64,000 bases of DNA from Melitaea cinxia (GCF_905220565.1 NC_059404.1:15962472-16026471), one strand, 5' to 3'. Counted from the stretch's first letter, positions 45,564 through 57,084 are shown. Made by a program: numbers and translations. The notes: a model not told the origin generated them from the sequence alone.

Positions 45564-45682
45564 AGGCCGGCAACGCACCTGCAACTCCTCTTGTCTTGCG
45601 GATGTCCATGGGCGACGGTAGCCGTTTAACATCAGATGGCTTCGCCTGCTCGTTTACCCCCATTCTTATTACAGAAAAAAAA
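45564..45682 (+). mobile_element. Second LINE tail directly abutting LINE-tail A
   Basis: GGCCGGCAACGCACCTGCAA, TGTCCATGGGCGACGGTAGC, GCTCGTTTACCCCCATTC, then poly-A. It is related to LINE-tail A (same GCAACGCGC and CATCAG landmarks) but is a distinct subfamily. Confidence 0.65.
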
Positions 45683-47068
45683 AAAACCTAGCTTTGTTAA
45701 AGACCCGTGTCAAGCCGTTACAGGACCTCTAAAATATGCAAACTACGTATATATCTCTACTACTTTATACTCTACGTATATATCTGTATATGTACTAAAT
45801 TTCCAAAATCTTTACTTATATTACAATCGGGAAAGTTTTCATTCGTTGTCTGTTTGTAATGGAAAAACTCAAATTAATTAAAATGTTTAAGAAATTCTCT
45901 TCATCAATCCATAACTCATCAAATAATTCAATCAAGACCAAAATAATTTTTTAACGTTGTAATTGTCAAAAGTTATTTCATTCATTAAATGTTGTTTGAT
46001 GTAAGTTTTTGTTTATAACAGTATAGGGAACTCAAAATACTTATATATAAAAGTTTCTAAGTTATCTTAAAGAAAAAACAAGAAAATAGAGTTGATACAT
46101 CGAAAGAAAATTGCAGTTGAATTTTCATTAAAATCCCCATTTATCTGTAGCCTGCAAGAATCTCAATCGTGTTTCGCGAAGCTGGTGATTGATCATTGAA
46201 TTTAAAATAAACTGAACAAAAGGTATCTAAAACAAAGCTGTATTAAATCATTAAACGAATATCATATACCAAATCTGTTAAAACTAAAACAGTATAATAA
46301 ATATAATTTAAATAATCAAAATATACCTTCAAAATAATAATATTCACAGATAATAATTGTGGTATGCATAAATTCATGGCATTCTGGCAAGAAAACTGGC
46401 TATATTTCTCTGATCGGATCTGAATCGAAATTTCGATTTTGATGGCAAAAATGAATTGGATTTTCTATCAGAGGTATATTAACTATAATTTAAAAAAGCG
46501 TGTGCATACTAAGTACCCATGTCAGAAGTGAAACTTCATTGGCAAACTAATTTTTAAGTCTCGTTTATATTTATGCAAATCTAAAGCTTTAGATTTCCGT
46601 TCCAGCGTCATCGACAAAAACGTTGCTGTTTCGTCAAAACGTTGCCGTAAAAATTTACCCTCATGCGCCTCAAGATGTTTCACTTCAAAAACATTATTTT
46701 AAAACATCTATATCATGAGTAAGGAAAGCTAAGCAGAGCCTGTTATTTGAGAAGATAAGCACCTATAGTCCTCTGTCTCTCTATCTGGTCACGTAACATT
46801 TGAAAATTTATCAGCAACCCAGAAGAACTGACCCGACCATCGCTACTACACGCGAAAATAAAACAAATAATGAACGGAAAAATACAATGTTATATAATTT
46901 CTCTTGAAAACTATAACAGAAAAATATCGGAGGAAACTGTAAATTTTCCACGGGACGTTATCGATCATGTCCGAGTTTTTTGTTTTCGTTGACACTTTTT
47001 ATAAAGCACGTCACTTTCTGAACTATGTTTATATTTAAACTGTGTTGTTTTGTAAAACTAAATTTTCA
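45683..47068. other. 1.4-kb AT-rich stretch
   Basis: No gene or repeat recognised. Confidence 0.4.
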
Positions 47069-47117
47069 TCATCATCATTTCAGCCTACAGTCCACTGCTG
47101 GACATAGGCCTCCACAA
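47069..47117 (-). mobile_element. RTE tail scrap
   Basis: (CATCAT)n then TTTCAGCCTACAGTCCACTG CTGGACATAGGCCTCC; the complement encodes the final EAYVQQWT-like residues followed by the ATG-repeat tail. Confidence 0.65.
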
Positions 47118-47396
47118 ACTAAATTTTAAATTACAAAAATTATATAAAGAAAATTCGACGTAATTTAAACAACTACACCTTAGGGATTAATATATTAGTT
47201 CAAGTGTATAAAAAATAATAGTTTTAATTTCTAATCTTCATTTTAATAATATTTAATTTAAATTTATTGTTAATTAAATATTGTGACTTGGTTAAAGTTG
47301 TTGGATAACACTAGAAATTTTACCTTACTTTGTAATGTAACTAATGTTAAGCTGTATTTTTTGTGATTTATTGATGCTTTGCTACTTTAACTTTTT
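47118..47396. other. AT-rich spacer
   Basis: Nothing recognised. Confidence 0.4.
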
Positions 47397-47889
47397 AACC
47401 AACTTCCAAAAAAGGAGGAAGTTCTCAATTCGACTGTATTTTTTTTTTATTTATGTTACCTCAGAACTTTTGACCGGGTGGACCGATTTCGACAAATTTT
47501 TTTTTTAATCGAAAGGTGGTGTGTGTCAATTGGTCCCATTTAAATTCATTTGAGATCTAACAACTACTTTTCGAGTTATATCTAATAATGCGTTTTTACT
47601 TGACGCTTTTTTCGTCGACCTACGTTGTATTATACCGCATAACTTTCTACTGGATGTACCGATTTTGACAATTCTTTTTTTGTTGGAAAGGGGATATCCT
47701 TAATTTAGTACCATGATAAGGAAACCAGGATCTGATGATGGCATCCCAGGGAAATCGAGGGAAACTCTCGAAAATCCGCAATAACTTTTTACTGTGTGTA
47801 CCGATTTTGACTATTTTTTCGACGATCTACGTTGTATAACTCGTCGATGAAATTGAAGTCGGTTTTTTTCGTTTGTAAGCAAACACAAT
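47397..47889 (+). mobile_element. Element B, full-length copy
   Basis: Starts AACCAACTTCCAAAAAAGG and ends TTGAAGTCGGTTTTTTTCG TTTGTAAGCAAACAC. One 142-bp internal unit (from about 47630) is present, against three in the 56-kb copy. Confidence 0.8.
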
Positions 47890-47974
47890 TATTTTTATTC
47901 TTGTTATTTTTTTTATGTATCTGGTTTATTTCTTCGACGTTCGTTAATTGTGTCGCCATATGGCGAAATAAATA

Positions 47975-48055
47975 TTCTCATTTCATTTCATTCATTTCAT
48001 GCGTTTCTTTCATTTCGTTCAATTCGTTCAGTACATTCATTTCATTTCATTCAGC
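47975..48055. repeat. (TTCAT)n-type simple repeat
   Basis: TTCATTTCATTTCATTCATT and variants over about 80 bases. The 105-codon frame here is low-complexity translation of it. Confidence 0.85.
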
Positions 48056-49257
48056 AGTCAAAGGATTCTGTAGATTATACTCTGGTAAAATTAGTATGAA
48101 CCTTATACCAATATTCAATATTTCTAGTAAGCAAATGCGGGATAGATAGAATATTGAAACTGACCAAAAATGATTAAGATTGTTGGTTTAGAAACGCCTG
48201 ATTTGATGCAAGAGATATTATATATTATTTATTACTGCAAAAATTTACCGACCGTCAATCATGTTGACGTTGTTTCAAAATTAAATCCGTCATATATATA
48301 ATTTTAATAATCAATTAATTTACAAAAACAAAAGCATGTATTATAGAATATGTATTATACATTTTTTAGTTGTGGATGCCGGTAGAGCAAGCAATTATCT
48401 ATAAATCGATATATAATTTATGTGGGGTAATTGTAAGGTTTTTTTAAGAGAGGCAAACATCTTAACCTTAGCGCATTAATATATAATATATGATTTAGAT
48501 AATAAATTATTCAATCAATATTGACTGGTAATTAAAAGAATAGCTATAGAGGTTTTCTATCTATACCTAATCTGTACCTAGTAATCTGAATTAATTAATT
48601 AAGTGGTCAAATATTAGATTGTAAAATGATAATTGCAAAGTGCTTTTCTCTCACATTAATAAAACTGTTTTTTATTTGATTTGAATTGACTTTTATATCG
48701 ATAGTAAATATTATAATAACAAACTTAAACATAAAAAGCTGTTCTTAAAGACATTACGAGTGACAATTTTCATTTATATTTTCGACAAAAATTCCGTTGA
48801 TATATAAAAACTTTTCACAATATTCCTTTGCACTTCGTTAAATTAAAAAAAAAATGTGTTAATTACGCAGTGATGAGCAAAATTAAATTTAAACATCAAC
48901 GTGTCATTAAATGAAGATTAAATTAATTAAACTGTACAGTTGCTGTTCGTTACAAGGAATTATCGCAGCCGTTTCTCAGCGTCGTTCAAACCAATCATTA
49001 CCTTAGATGCTGTAGCTTTTAGTATGTGAGTAAGTAAGGTATGTTACAAAGCCTTCTGATGTTACACTTAATAACTTATCACTTGTACTTGACTAATCCT
49101 ATGTAATTAGCCTTTAAAATGTAAATGCTACACAGCTGGGCAAAGGAGTTTACATAAGATAATGATTGGAGCTTAATCCGGTAGTTATTTTTTTATATAC
49201 TTAAGCACTTGAAAACTTTGGAGAGTTTTCTATTTGCGTATAAAAACATGACTTTAA
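48056..49257. other. 1.2-kb AT-rich stretch
   Basis: Nothing recognised. Confidence 0.4.
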
Positions 49258-49455
49258 TTGAGGTAGAGCACAGCAGGAAATATCCAGCACAGAATCTGGA
49301 GCAGCCCTTCTGGGGAATAATTTCAATTAATTTCTGGGCAGAACCAGGTGCTCCTGGGGTGGGTCGGGTTAGCGTCGTCAACGCGCTTGCGATGCTTCTG
49401 GTGTTGCAGGCGTCTATAGACTACGGTAACCTCTTACCATTCGGAAGCCATCCTA
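49258..49455 (+). mobile_element. LINE-tail A, diverged, + orientation
   Basis: TGAGGTAGAGCACAGCAGGA, ATCTGGAGCAGCCC, CAACGCGCTTGCGATGCTTC TGGTGTTGCAGGCG, ending at TTCGGAAGCCATCCTAG. About 60 bases in the middle differ from the family. Confidence 0.65.
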
Positions 49456-50180
49456 GTCGTAATAAAACACGATCATAATATACTCTATCCACAACATTAT
49501 TTTTATAAATTCATCCGTGCGTTGGCACTTTTTTAATTTATTTATTCAAAATTATAACATCCTTTTCTTACTATTGAAAACTAGATATTAATCTAAATCG
49601 ATGCACAATCAATTTATTTATTTATTTAACACAAAATCAGCTCAGAAACGGAAAATGTATATCGTAAAATGCAATTCATTTTATCACCTAACGAAGTCTG
49701 AACTGCAGCGTTAATTGTGAAACTTTATTCAAACCCCAGCTCGGGCCAAAGTTCAGAATTATTGCAATTAAATACCAAGTTAACGGTTACCTCCTGAAAA
49801 AAACATTTCAACAAATAAAGGTATATTTGTTTGTATGTTGTATAGGTATATTAGTTATTTAGTTTACTTTATATTTTTATTATATTATTTTATAATTATG
49901 TTTTCAAATAATTATTACAAACGCAGTTATGTACACGCCTAGCTGCGACTTGTGATGTCATCCGCGTTAATTTACGAGTACATAACCTACTAGCGACCTT
50001 TACCCGTCCATATTTGTTTTCACGAAGTAATCACCAATATATCATAGACAAAATTTTCTCCAAAATACGTTGCAGCTTATGGTATAAGTATTATTCCCGG
50101 TTAAGTAATTTTCGCAGTATAACCGAACGAAAAACCCAGCTCTCCATTTATTATTATAGATAGCATTTTTCGATAAATAA
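49456..50180. other. AT-rich spacer
   Basis: Nothing recognised. Confidence 0.4.
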
Positions 50181-50620
50181 TCTATATACATATAATAAAA
50201 TGGTAGGAAAATCAAAACTTTACATTGAATATTTTTTTTAAAGATTACTTGGGGTGTGATCTACAATCGATGCGAAGCCAAAAATATAGTTTTTAGAATT
50301 TTTGTCTGGTTGTGTGTATGTATATCCGGGATAAACTCAAAAAGCACCGCATGAATTTACTTCAAATTTGGCACGAATATTATTAAGAAGTCGGTTAAAC
50401 ATATAGGCTACATATTATCACGCTATCACCTACGGGGAACGAGCAGTGAACCTTTATTTCTTCAACGCATTCTGTAACAACGTGTAATCTAACGACGCAT
50501 ATTTGAATGTTGTTATGTTAATAACCATGCTATAAGCTAGCTTCATAGTATAAATAAAGACATTCTGTTGTATATTTAGTATCAGCATTGCACCCGTGCG
50601 AAACCGGGGCGGGTCGCTAG
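50181..50620 (+). mobile_element. Helitron, 440 bp, third subfamily
   Basis: Starts TCTATATACATATAATAAAA after host A. Ends GCACCCGTGCGAAACCGGGG CGGGTCGCTAG before host T; ACCCG/CGGGT can pair just upstream of CTAG. It is non-coding; the antisense 60-codon frame is spurious. Confidence 0.75.
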
Positions 50621-51257
50621 TACAATATAAAAACAATCTTTGAATTCAAACCACAGTTCCTGAAATTAGCGCGTTCAAATAAACAACAAAACTAACTCAT
50701 CATCTTTATAATATTAGTATAGATTTAAGGCACTGTATACTTTATTTGCTACCTAGAAAAACCTTGCAAAAAAAATTCCAGTTATACTTCTACCACAACG
50801 ATCTTATACGAAAAAATACCTCATATAAAAATCTACCTAACAACTGTCCAGTTTCTGTGCAATAAATACATGTTCTAAAAGCCATTATCCATAGTCGAAG
50901 ACAGAGTAACTACTCAAGCTGGTAATAGCTTAAGCAATTAGCAAGTATGTACAACTATTATCCAGATCTAGGGCGTGAACGGCCGGCTGTAGATTAGAGC
51001 CTGAATCGGGGAATTCCTTTGTCTGCACGTCAAGCTATGAAATGGCCGCTAGCTTAACAGAATGGCAGGAAAAATGTAACGGTTTTACGATTTTATGTTG
51101 GAACGTATATATAACCTTCATTCGAATTTTATTTGTTTTTTTTTTTTGTTTATGACTATTTTATTTGAGTTGAACCTCCTTGTATATTTTTATAACATAA
51201 TACTTTTTTTGCGGTATCAGCGTTACTTATTTTACTTAATTATTACATTTAACAAAC
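50621..51257. other. AT-rich spacer with Helitron scrap
   Basis: TCTTTATAATATTAGTATAGAT at 50703-50724 is the complement of a typical Helitron 5' end; the rest of that element is not seen. 50970-51060 is unique and GC-richer. Confidence 0.35.
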
Positions 51258-51345
51258 TAAAACCCACTCTAGTCTAATGGTGCCTTATCCCGCTGGTTAT
51301 TCACACGTCATGGGTTCGATTCACACTCAGAGTACAACTTTATGT
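51258..51345 (+). mobile_element. Degraded tRNA-derived SINE head
   Basis: A-box match TAGTCTAATGG (51272-) and B box GGGTTCGATTCACAC (51311-51325). The T stem does not close, so this is not a tRNA gene. Confidence 0.45.
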
Positions 51346-51861
51346 TGTACCTACGGTACTGTGAACTTTGTAAGTGCTTAAAAAATAGACCGTAGACTTT
51401 TTTCCTGTAAAGAAAAAGGGAAATATCCTTATGGAGATGTTTTGCTTCCGCTGAAAAATGTAAGAAAAAAAATCAGATCTATAACTGTAAAAAAAAATAA
51501 TTTTTCGTTATAAGCAATTTTCCGAACTGAGTGTCATCGATTACCGATCAGTGGCCTGTGAAATCAGTTTCTACATCAAAATATGTCCGTTGGGAGCTCC
51601 CCGTCCTAATTGTCAGTGATTCGTCAGCGCGTTAGCAGATTTTAATCAACTTAATCGAATCCGTGCTGCCGTTATGTAAAAGAGGTTCATATTTTTATTT
51701 AAATACGGCCAGTATTATTTTTATGTGAATATTTAAAAAATTGTACTTAAGTAAATTATAAAAAAGAAAATGAAAACCTGATGAAATTAAATACTGTAAC
51801 TAATTCCCAAATTTAAAATACGATTATATCACTTGGTTATATCATGTTTTATATTTTCCAA
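51346..51861. other. Spacer
   Basis: Nothing recognised. Confidence 0.4.
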
Positions 51862-52164
51862 TCAAAAAAATCAAAATTCTCGTGACGCGATGTTTGTTAC
51901 CAAACTCCTCCGAAACGGCTAGACCGATTTTTATGTATATTATGTGTACATATTGGGTAGGTTTGAGAATTAGCCAACATCTATTTTTCATACCCCTAAA
52001 TAATAAGGGTAACCAACTTTTAATAATTTTTTTTAATTTTTTATTTTCAATTTATTATGATTTGGCATTAAAAATGCATACAGTCCTAAATTTTCACCTT
52101 TCTACTAGAAACCCATATATTTTAAATGCGTTTAGCGGCAAAACAGCGTTTTCCGGGTCAGCTA
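51862..52164 (+). mobile_element. Helitron, ~303 bp, + strand
   Basis: Same family as 10286, 32978 and 57287: AAAATTCTCGTGACGCGATG near the start, then GGCAAAACAGCGTTTTCCGG GTCAGCTAG and host T. The 5' terminus is altered (TCAAAAAAATC). The 118-codon frame at 51882-52238 is a by-product. Confidence 0.75.
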
Positions 52165-52380
52165 GTATATTATTATATGTCTTATTAGATATAAAATTTA
52201 GGGGCTATAAGCCTGTTTATGATGTTTGCAGTCAATAATTAAATATATTTAAAACGTATAATAACGTAAAAAATATTTAAAATTAACAACTGTGTATAGA
52301 ACCTACTTTCTAAATCTTAACCAAAATAAAAATATATGTGTAAACTAGTAAAATATGTGTAATATAAAACAATAGAAGAG
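52165..52380. other. AT-rich spacer
   Basis: Nothing recognised. Confidence 0.4.
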
Positions 52381-52475
52381 CCGGCAGCCGGTAATGGCAG
52401 ACGGCAGGACGGAGGCAGAGCGGCGCCGCAGCGGAATCTCGCACTTGCCACTCAATCGAGCGTGAACGCGTGAAA
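52381..52475. other. Strongly GC-rich island
   Basis: GCCGGCAGCCGGTAATGGC, GGACGGAGGCAGAGCGGCGC CGCAGCGG: the most GC- and CpG-rich hundred bases I see, single copy here, with AT-rich sides. A promoter, 5' UTR or exon is possible. Frames on both strands are short. Confidence 0.35.
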
Positions 52476-52734
52476 AGTTTGTTTTGGAACATTCGAGATA
52501 TAGCGAATACATTATTTTTTTCTTTAACAGCCTTCGACCTCTATGTGTATTGAAATTATTCGAAAGATAGATTGGACAGATTCTCGTGTTTACAGGCTGC
52601 TTTTTTTAAATTAGTACTTTAGGGCTTTTTAGATTAATTTACAACTAACTTTGTAAATATAACTTTTTATAATTTAATAACAATAATTTAATAAATAGTG
52701 GTTAAAAAAATTAAAAAGTTACATATAATTTAAT
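52476..52734. other. AT-rich spacer
   Basis: Nothing recognised. Confidence 0.4.
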
Positions 52735-53055
52735 ATGCTGTGTGCCTACGGCAATAAAAACTATAGTCATCCCTCTCTTCCCGTGGGTGTCGTAAGAGGC
52801 GACTAAGGGATAACACAGTTCCACTACCACCTTGGAACTTATAAAGCCTGCCGATGGTGGGTTAGCCATCCAACTGCTGGCTTTGAAATACACAGGCCAA
52901 AGACGGGCAGCAGCGTCTTCGATGCGACAAAGCCAGCCCTGCGGTCACCAACCCGTCTACCCAGCGTGGTAACAATGGGCAACACACATGAGTTCACGCC
53001 ATTTTTAGCGCGAACTTGTGAAGGCCTGTGTCCAGCAGGTATAGGCTGAAGTGAT
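52735..53055 (-). mobile_element. Repeat J, longest copy
   Basis: Complement of the family in 36.66-36.97 kb: TCTTCCCGTGGGTGTCGTAA GAGGCGACTAAGG, CATCCAACTGCTGGC, GAGTTCACGCCATTTTTAGC and GTCCAGCAGG. The RTE-like tail at the right suggests a LINE 3' end. Confidence 0.7.
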
Positions 53056-53542
53056 GAATTTAATTAAGATAATTATTGTAATTAAGACGTAACTACGCAC
53101 ACAAGCGTTCTGAGCCACCAATTGTTCTCCAGTTGTTCTTATAACGTCAATAATTATTTACATTGAGCCTTCTCAAACGCGCTATGTTGTGATATATTTT
53201 GCTCTTACCCTCAGTCATTGTTTTTCTTGTTTAATGTATTTTTAAAGTTGCCCACCGTTGTATATTAACTTTAGTTTACATTACATTTCTCATGTGAGTG
53301 AATTTGATTCTTATGCTAAATAATGACTACAATATATATTTTATCTGTTTTTTTTTTTTAACTTTCGCTTAGTCACAGTAAATTGTTTTTATTTTGGTTC
53401 ACAAATTATAGATTAAACTTAGGTTTACGTAATTGTACAAGTTTAAATGACGTACAAGCATTGCGACGAAAGACATTGAGGAAATTATTTATAAATTAGA
53501 GAAGAAAAAATATGAGATCTATTAATTATTGCTTACTTTTTT
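53056..53542. other. AT-rich spacer
   Basis: Nothing recognised. Confidence 0.4.
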
Positions 53543-53973
53543 AACCGACTTCAAAAAAGGAGGAGGTTACTCAATTCGACCGTATATATATTTTTTTATG
53601 TATGTTCGGGGATAACTCCGTCGTTTATGAACCGATTTTGATAATTCTTTTTTTTTTTGTTGGAAAAGAGATATCCCTAGTTTGGTACCATGATTAGGAA
53701 ACCAAGATCTGATGATGGGATCCCAGAGAAATCGAGGGAAACTCTCGAAAATCCGCATAACTTTTTACTGGGTGTACCGATTTTGATAATTTTTAATTTA
53801 ATCGAAAGCTGATGTTTATCAAAGAGGTCACATTTAAATTTTATCGAGATCTGATAACTTTTTGAGTAATCTTTGATAACGCGTATTTACTTGACTTTTT
53901 TTTTGTCTACCTTCGTTGTATTACTTGTCCATGTAATTGAAGTCGGTTTTTTTTGTTTGCCAGCAAACATTAT
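53543..53973 (+). mobile_element. Element B, full-length copy
   Basis: Well preserved from AACCGACTTCAAAAAAGGAG to AATTGAAGTCGGTTTTTTT and GCCAGCAAACATTAT; this is the best template for the family's terminal inverted repeats. Confidence 0.85.
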
Positions 53974-54064
53974 CATGGTATCAAACTAGGGATATCTCCT
54001 TTCCAACAAAAAAAGAATTATCAAAATCGGTTATATATATAATATTTTTGAAGTCGGTTAAAAA
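53974..54064 (-). mobile_element. Inverted element B fragment abutting the full copy
   Basis: ATCATGGTATCAAACTAGGG through AGAATTATCAAAATCGGTTA is the complement of 53631-53697; the end TTTTTGAAGTCGGTTAAAAA restores a terminus. Together the two pieces can fold back on each other. Confidence 0.7.
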
Positions 54065-54140
54065 ATAAACTTTAAGTAGGTTCTTACTATTAGAAAAAAT
54101 TTGTTCAAAATAAGATTAAGTTATAAATAAAACTTTATAA

Positions 54141-54405
54141 ATAAAATAATAATTAAAAAAAAAAAACAAAAAACCCGCCTGCGTGAAGAACAACTAATAG
54201 AAAATCAACTGAAAAAGTTGGAACAAGATAAAAATTCAATATGCACACAAAGTCAGCGAAATAAATAGAAACAATATCAAACATTTTGTGCTGTACATTT
54301 AAAATATATTAATTATATTTTATATATTTTTATATATTTATTATTATATAGTTGTTCTTCACGCAGGCGAGTTTTTTGTTTTTTTTTTTTTGATTATTAT
54401 TTTAT
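54141..54405. repeat. Inverted repeat with ~55-bp arms
   Basis: Left arm 54141-54195 (ending CCTGCGTGAAGAACAACT) and right arm 54350-54405 (starting AGTTGTTCTTCACGCAGG) are complementary with very few mismatches, separated by about 154 bp. The left arm and loop carry a ~35-codon open frame rich in E/K/Q (RLREEQLIENQLKKLEQDKN) that would be coiled-coil if ever translated. Confidence 0.8.
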
Positions 54406-54415
54406 TTATGTCTTT

Positions 54416-54613
54416 TTATTCAGACAAATTACGTAATCGGTTCAATTCATTAAAACAGTTTACATCATGTGGTTGATTAAGTAATTTTTTAGGGTCAAGA
54501 GAACTGATAGCAAGCCCGGAGAAAGATCTCACTCTGCTCAAAGCAACGTAAGCCTGACCTTTAGCAAATAGGTGACTGCTTAAGTCAACAAATATTAGTT
54601 TTAATATAATGAA
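54416..54613 (-). pseudogene. Helitron/Pif1-type helicase C-terminus
   Basis: The - strand is open for 65 codons and reads IFVDLSSHLFAKGQAYVALS RVRSFSGLAISSLDPKKLL, ending NELNRLRNLSE-stop at 54416-54418. The G-Q-x-YVALSRVRS block is helicase motif VI of Pif1-like enzymes, including the helicase half of Helitron Rep/Hel proteins, and lies near the C-terminus as here. Everything upstream is AT-rich and unreadable, so only this end remains. A host PIF1 exon is less likely because the flanks are repetitive. Confidence 0.75.
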
Positions 54614-54954
54614 ATTATTATTAAAATTATTTGTTTGTATTTGGTATTATGTATTTGTTATTGATTTTATTAATGTAATTGTAAATTGGTGTGACATTTA
54701 TTAATTTTTATTTGTAATTTTAATTGTATATTTTTTTTAACCATTGTATTTTATTAGAAAGGCTACACCCCGAAGTTGATCGTCGCCTAGGAGGCGAGTT
54801 TGGCATGGCATAGGCGTGGGAAAGAGCAAAGTCCACATTTTTTAAACTTTAATATTGTATTTCTTTATTAGTATTACGGTAATAATAATCATGATATACC
54901 TTTTTAAAATCTTTGTATTGTGCCTTTCAATTTGATACCCATATTGTAGTATTC
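54614..54954. other. AT-rich spacer
   Basis: CTACACCCCGAAGTTGATCG TCGCCTAGGAGGCGAG at 54765-54800 is a GC-rich patch with a small GCCTAGGAGGC hairpin. Not recognised. Confidence 0.35.
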
Positions 54955-55192
54955 GAGAAAAAAAAATATTTTTCATTAACTACAATGGGTTCGCGCAGCC
55001 GCCATGTTTGATTTTTTTAATGTCACCTGGGCACTGAACACTTGGGCAGCTAAGACGAACCTAACGATACCTCAATTATATAAATCCGTTCAGTGGTTCT
55101 GGAAATATGAGGTAGTAAGGAATATTACATACAAATATACATACATGCAAGATACGCGCGAAAAACATAACCCTTCCTTGGCAGTCGGGTAA
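54955..55192 (+). repeat. Repeat-like block
   Basis: AACACTTGGGCAGCTAAGAC, CCGTTCAGTGGTTCTGGAAA and GCGCGAAAAACATAACCC resemble a dispersed lepidopteran repeat, but no second copy is in the window. The frame 55004-55192 inside it is not treated as a gene. Confidence 0.35.
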
Positions 55193-55847
55193 TAAATACG
55201 TCAATCAACCGTTGCGACAATCGTTGCGAATAAATGCCCGATTTCATTACAAAACCAATCTTGTTACAGAAATAAAACTGACATCATTAACTCAAAACAT
55301 TGCTTTTCTAATTTTACCCTCACAATATCTGTTACAGTTTCTACTAAAACGATAAATAATAGTGTAAGGATATGTATCAAAATACCCTTCGTACAACGAA
55401 TAAAAGAAAACCAAAACCTTATCACAGTGAAACTACTACAAAGTAAAAAAAAACGAATTCGCAATATCACCTAATAAGTTTGTTTACTGCATACATAATG
55501 GCCGAACAGAAAAGGGGACGAAATGATCTGCTGTTATCGTTCACGAAATTTGTAACCGTCTCTTAATATCAAGATATGTACGTGAGCGAGATTCCGATAT
55601 CTACGGGTTAATGTTACATTTCCTTGTGTATTTTTCGTTGGATATATTTTATGTAATATTTATCGCACGCCTCGTGTGATAACTCGCCTCTTTCCAGTAA
55701 ACCCTACCGTTAGCTAGGTTTTTATATCAGTTGAGATGTGTATGTTGGAATAGACAAAGGAGACGACTTTGTTAGGTAAGGGTGATTTTAAAGAAGAGGG
55801 TTGGAGATGAATCCGTATTGTTTCTCTACTAAGAGTTAATGGATATG
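55193..55847. other. Spacer
   Basis: Nothing recognised. Confidence 0.4.
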
Positions 55848-55960
55848 CTTGACTTGGGGATTAAGTTGGTGAATGCGTGACGAGAGCGTTACGAAAAGTG
55901 TGATCGAGCGTGGCGAACGAAAGGTACGAGCACACATAGCCTGTTACGTTTCTTATATCT
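55848..55960 (+). mobile_element. MITE G fragment
   Basis: GACTTGGGGATTAAGTTGGT GAATGCGTGACGAGAGCG and AAAAGTGTGATCGAGCG; no terminal repeats remain. Confidence 0.65.
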
Positions 55961-56002
55961 AAGACACAGTGCAGGTCTATTGCTGAAGAAGTTTTACGTT
56001 TT

Positions 56003-56898
56003 TCAACCGACTTCCAAAAAAGGAGGAGGTTTTCAATTCGACTGTACTTTTTTTTTATGTATGTTACATCAGAACTTTTGACCGGGTGGACCGATTTCGA
56101 CAATTTTTTTTCAATCGAAAGGTGGTGGTGTGTGTCAATTGGTCCTATTTAAATTTATTTGAGATGTAACAACTACTTTTCGAGTTATATCTAATAATGC
56201 GTTTTTACTTGACGCTTTTTTCGCCGACCTACGTTGTATTATACCGCATAACTTTCTACTGGATGTACCGATTTTGATAATTCTTTGTTTGTTGGAAATT
56301 AGATATCCCTAGTTTAGTACCATGATAAGGAAACCAGGATCTGATGATGGTATCCCAGAGAAATCGAGGGAAACTCTTGAAAATCCGCAATAACTTTCTA
56401 CTGGATGTACCGATTTTGATAATTCTTTTTTTGTTGGAAAGTGAATATCCCTAGTTTAGTACCATGATAAGGAAACCAGGATCTGATGATCGGATCTCGG
56501 CGAAATCGAGGGAAACTCTTGAAAATCCGCAATAACTTTCTACTGGATGTACCGAATTTGATAATTCTTTTTTTGTTGGAAAGTGAATATCCCTAGTTTA
56601 GTACCATAATAAGTAAACCAGGATCTGATGATTGGATCCCGGAGAATACGAGGGAAACTCTTGAAAATCCGCAATAACTTTTTACTGGGTGTACCGATTT
56701 TTGATAATTTTTATTTTAATCGAAAGCTGATGTTTTTCATGTGGTCACATATAAATGTTATCGAGATCTGATAACTACTTTTTGAGTAATCTTTGATAAC
56801 GCGTAGTTACTTAACTATTTTTTCGTCGATCTACGTTGTTATTACTCGTCGATGTAATTGACGTCGGTTTTTTTTAGTTTGCGAGCAAACACAATTAT
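56003..56898 (+). mobile_element. Element B with triplicated internal unit
   Basis: Full ends (AACCGACTTCCAAAAAAGG; GACGTCGGTTTTTTTTAG, GCGAGCAAACAC). The interior contains three tandem 142-bp units, making it about twice the length of other copies. Confidence 0.85.
56248..56673 (+). repeat. 142-bp tandem repeat, three units
   Basis: Units start at 56248, 56390 and 56532, each with ATAACTTTCTACTGGATGTA, then TTGTTGGAAA, CCCTAGTTTAGTACCAT and CTTGAAAATCCGCA; a fourth partial unit starts at 56674. Divergence between units is low. Confidence 0.9.
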
Positions 56899-57084
56899 TG
56901 ACGTTAAAGTCATATTAATAAATGTGAGACAATTTTTCAAAGATAACATAATTAATTAATTAAATACCTTCTTGAAAATTTTAGTGCCTATTTGAACGGG
57001 CTACCATTTCCACGTGTTCTGTCCACTTGTATGTATCAGCTCATGATAAAAAAACAAGGTTATATAATATTTAATAATTATAAA
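56899..57084. other. AT-rich spacer
   Basis: Nothing recognised. Confidence 0.4.

Noticed and set aside
47832..48149. 105-codon + strand frame
   Set aside because: Formed by the end of element B and a TTCAT simple repeat; low-complexity Phe/Ser translation.
51258..51345. tRNA gene
   Set aside because: A and B boxes are present, but the T stem and acceptor stem do not pair.
51882..52238. 118-codon + strand frame, one of the longest in the window
   Set aside because: It lies almost wholly in a non-coding Helitron; sister copies do not keep the frame.
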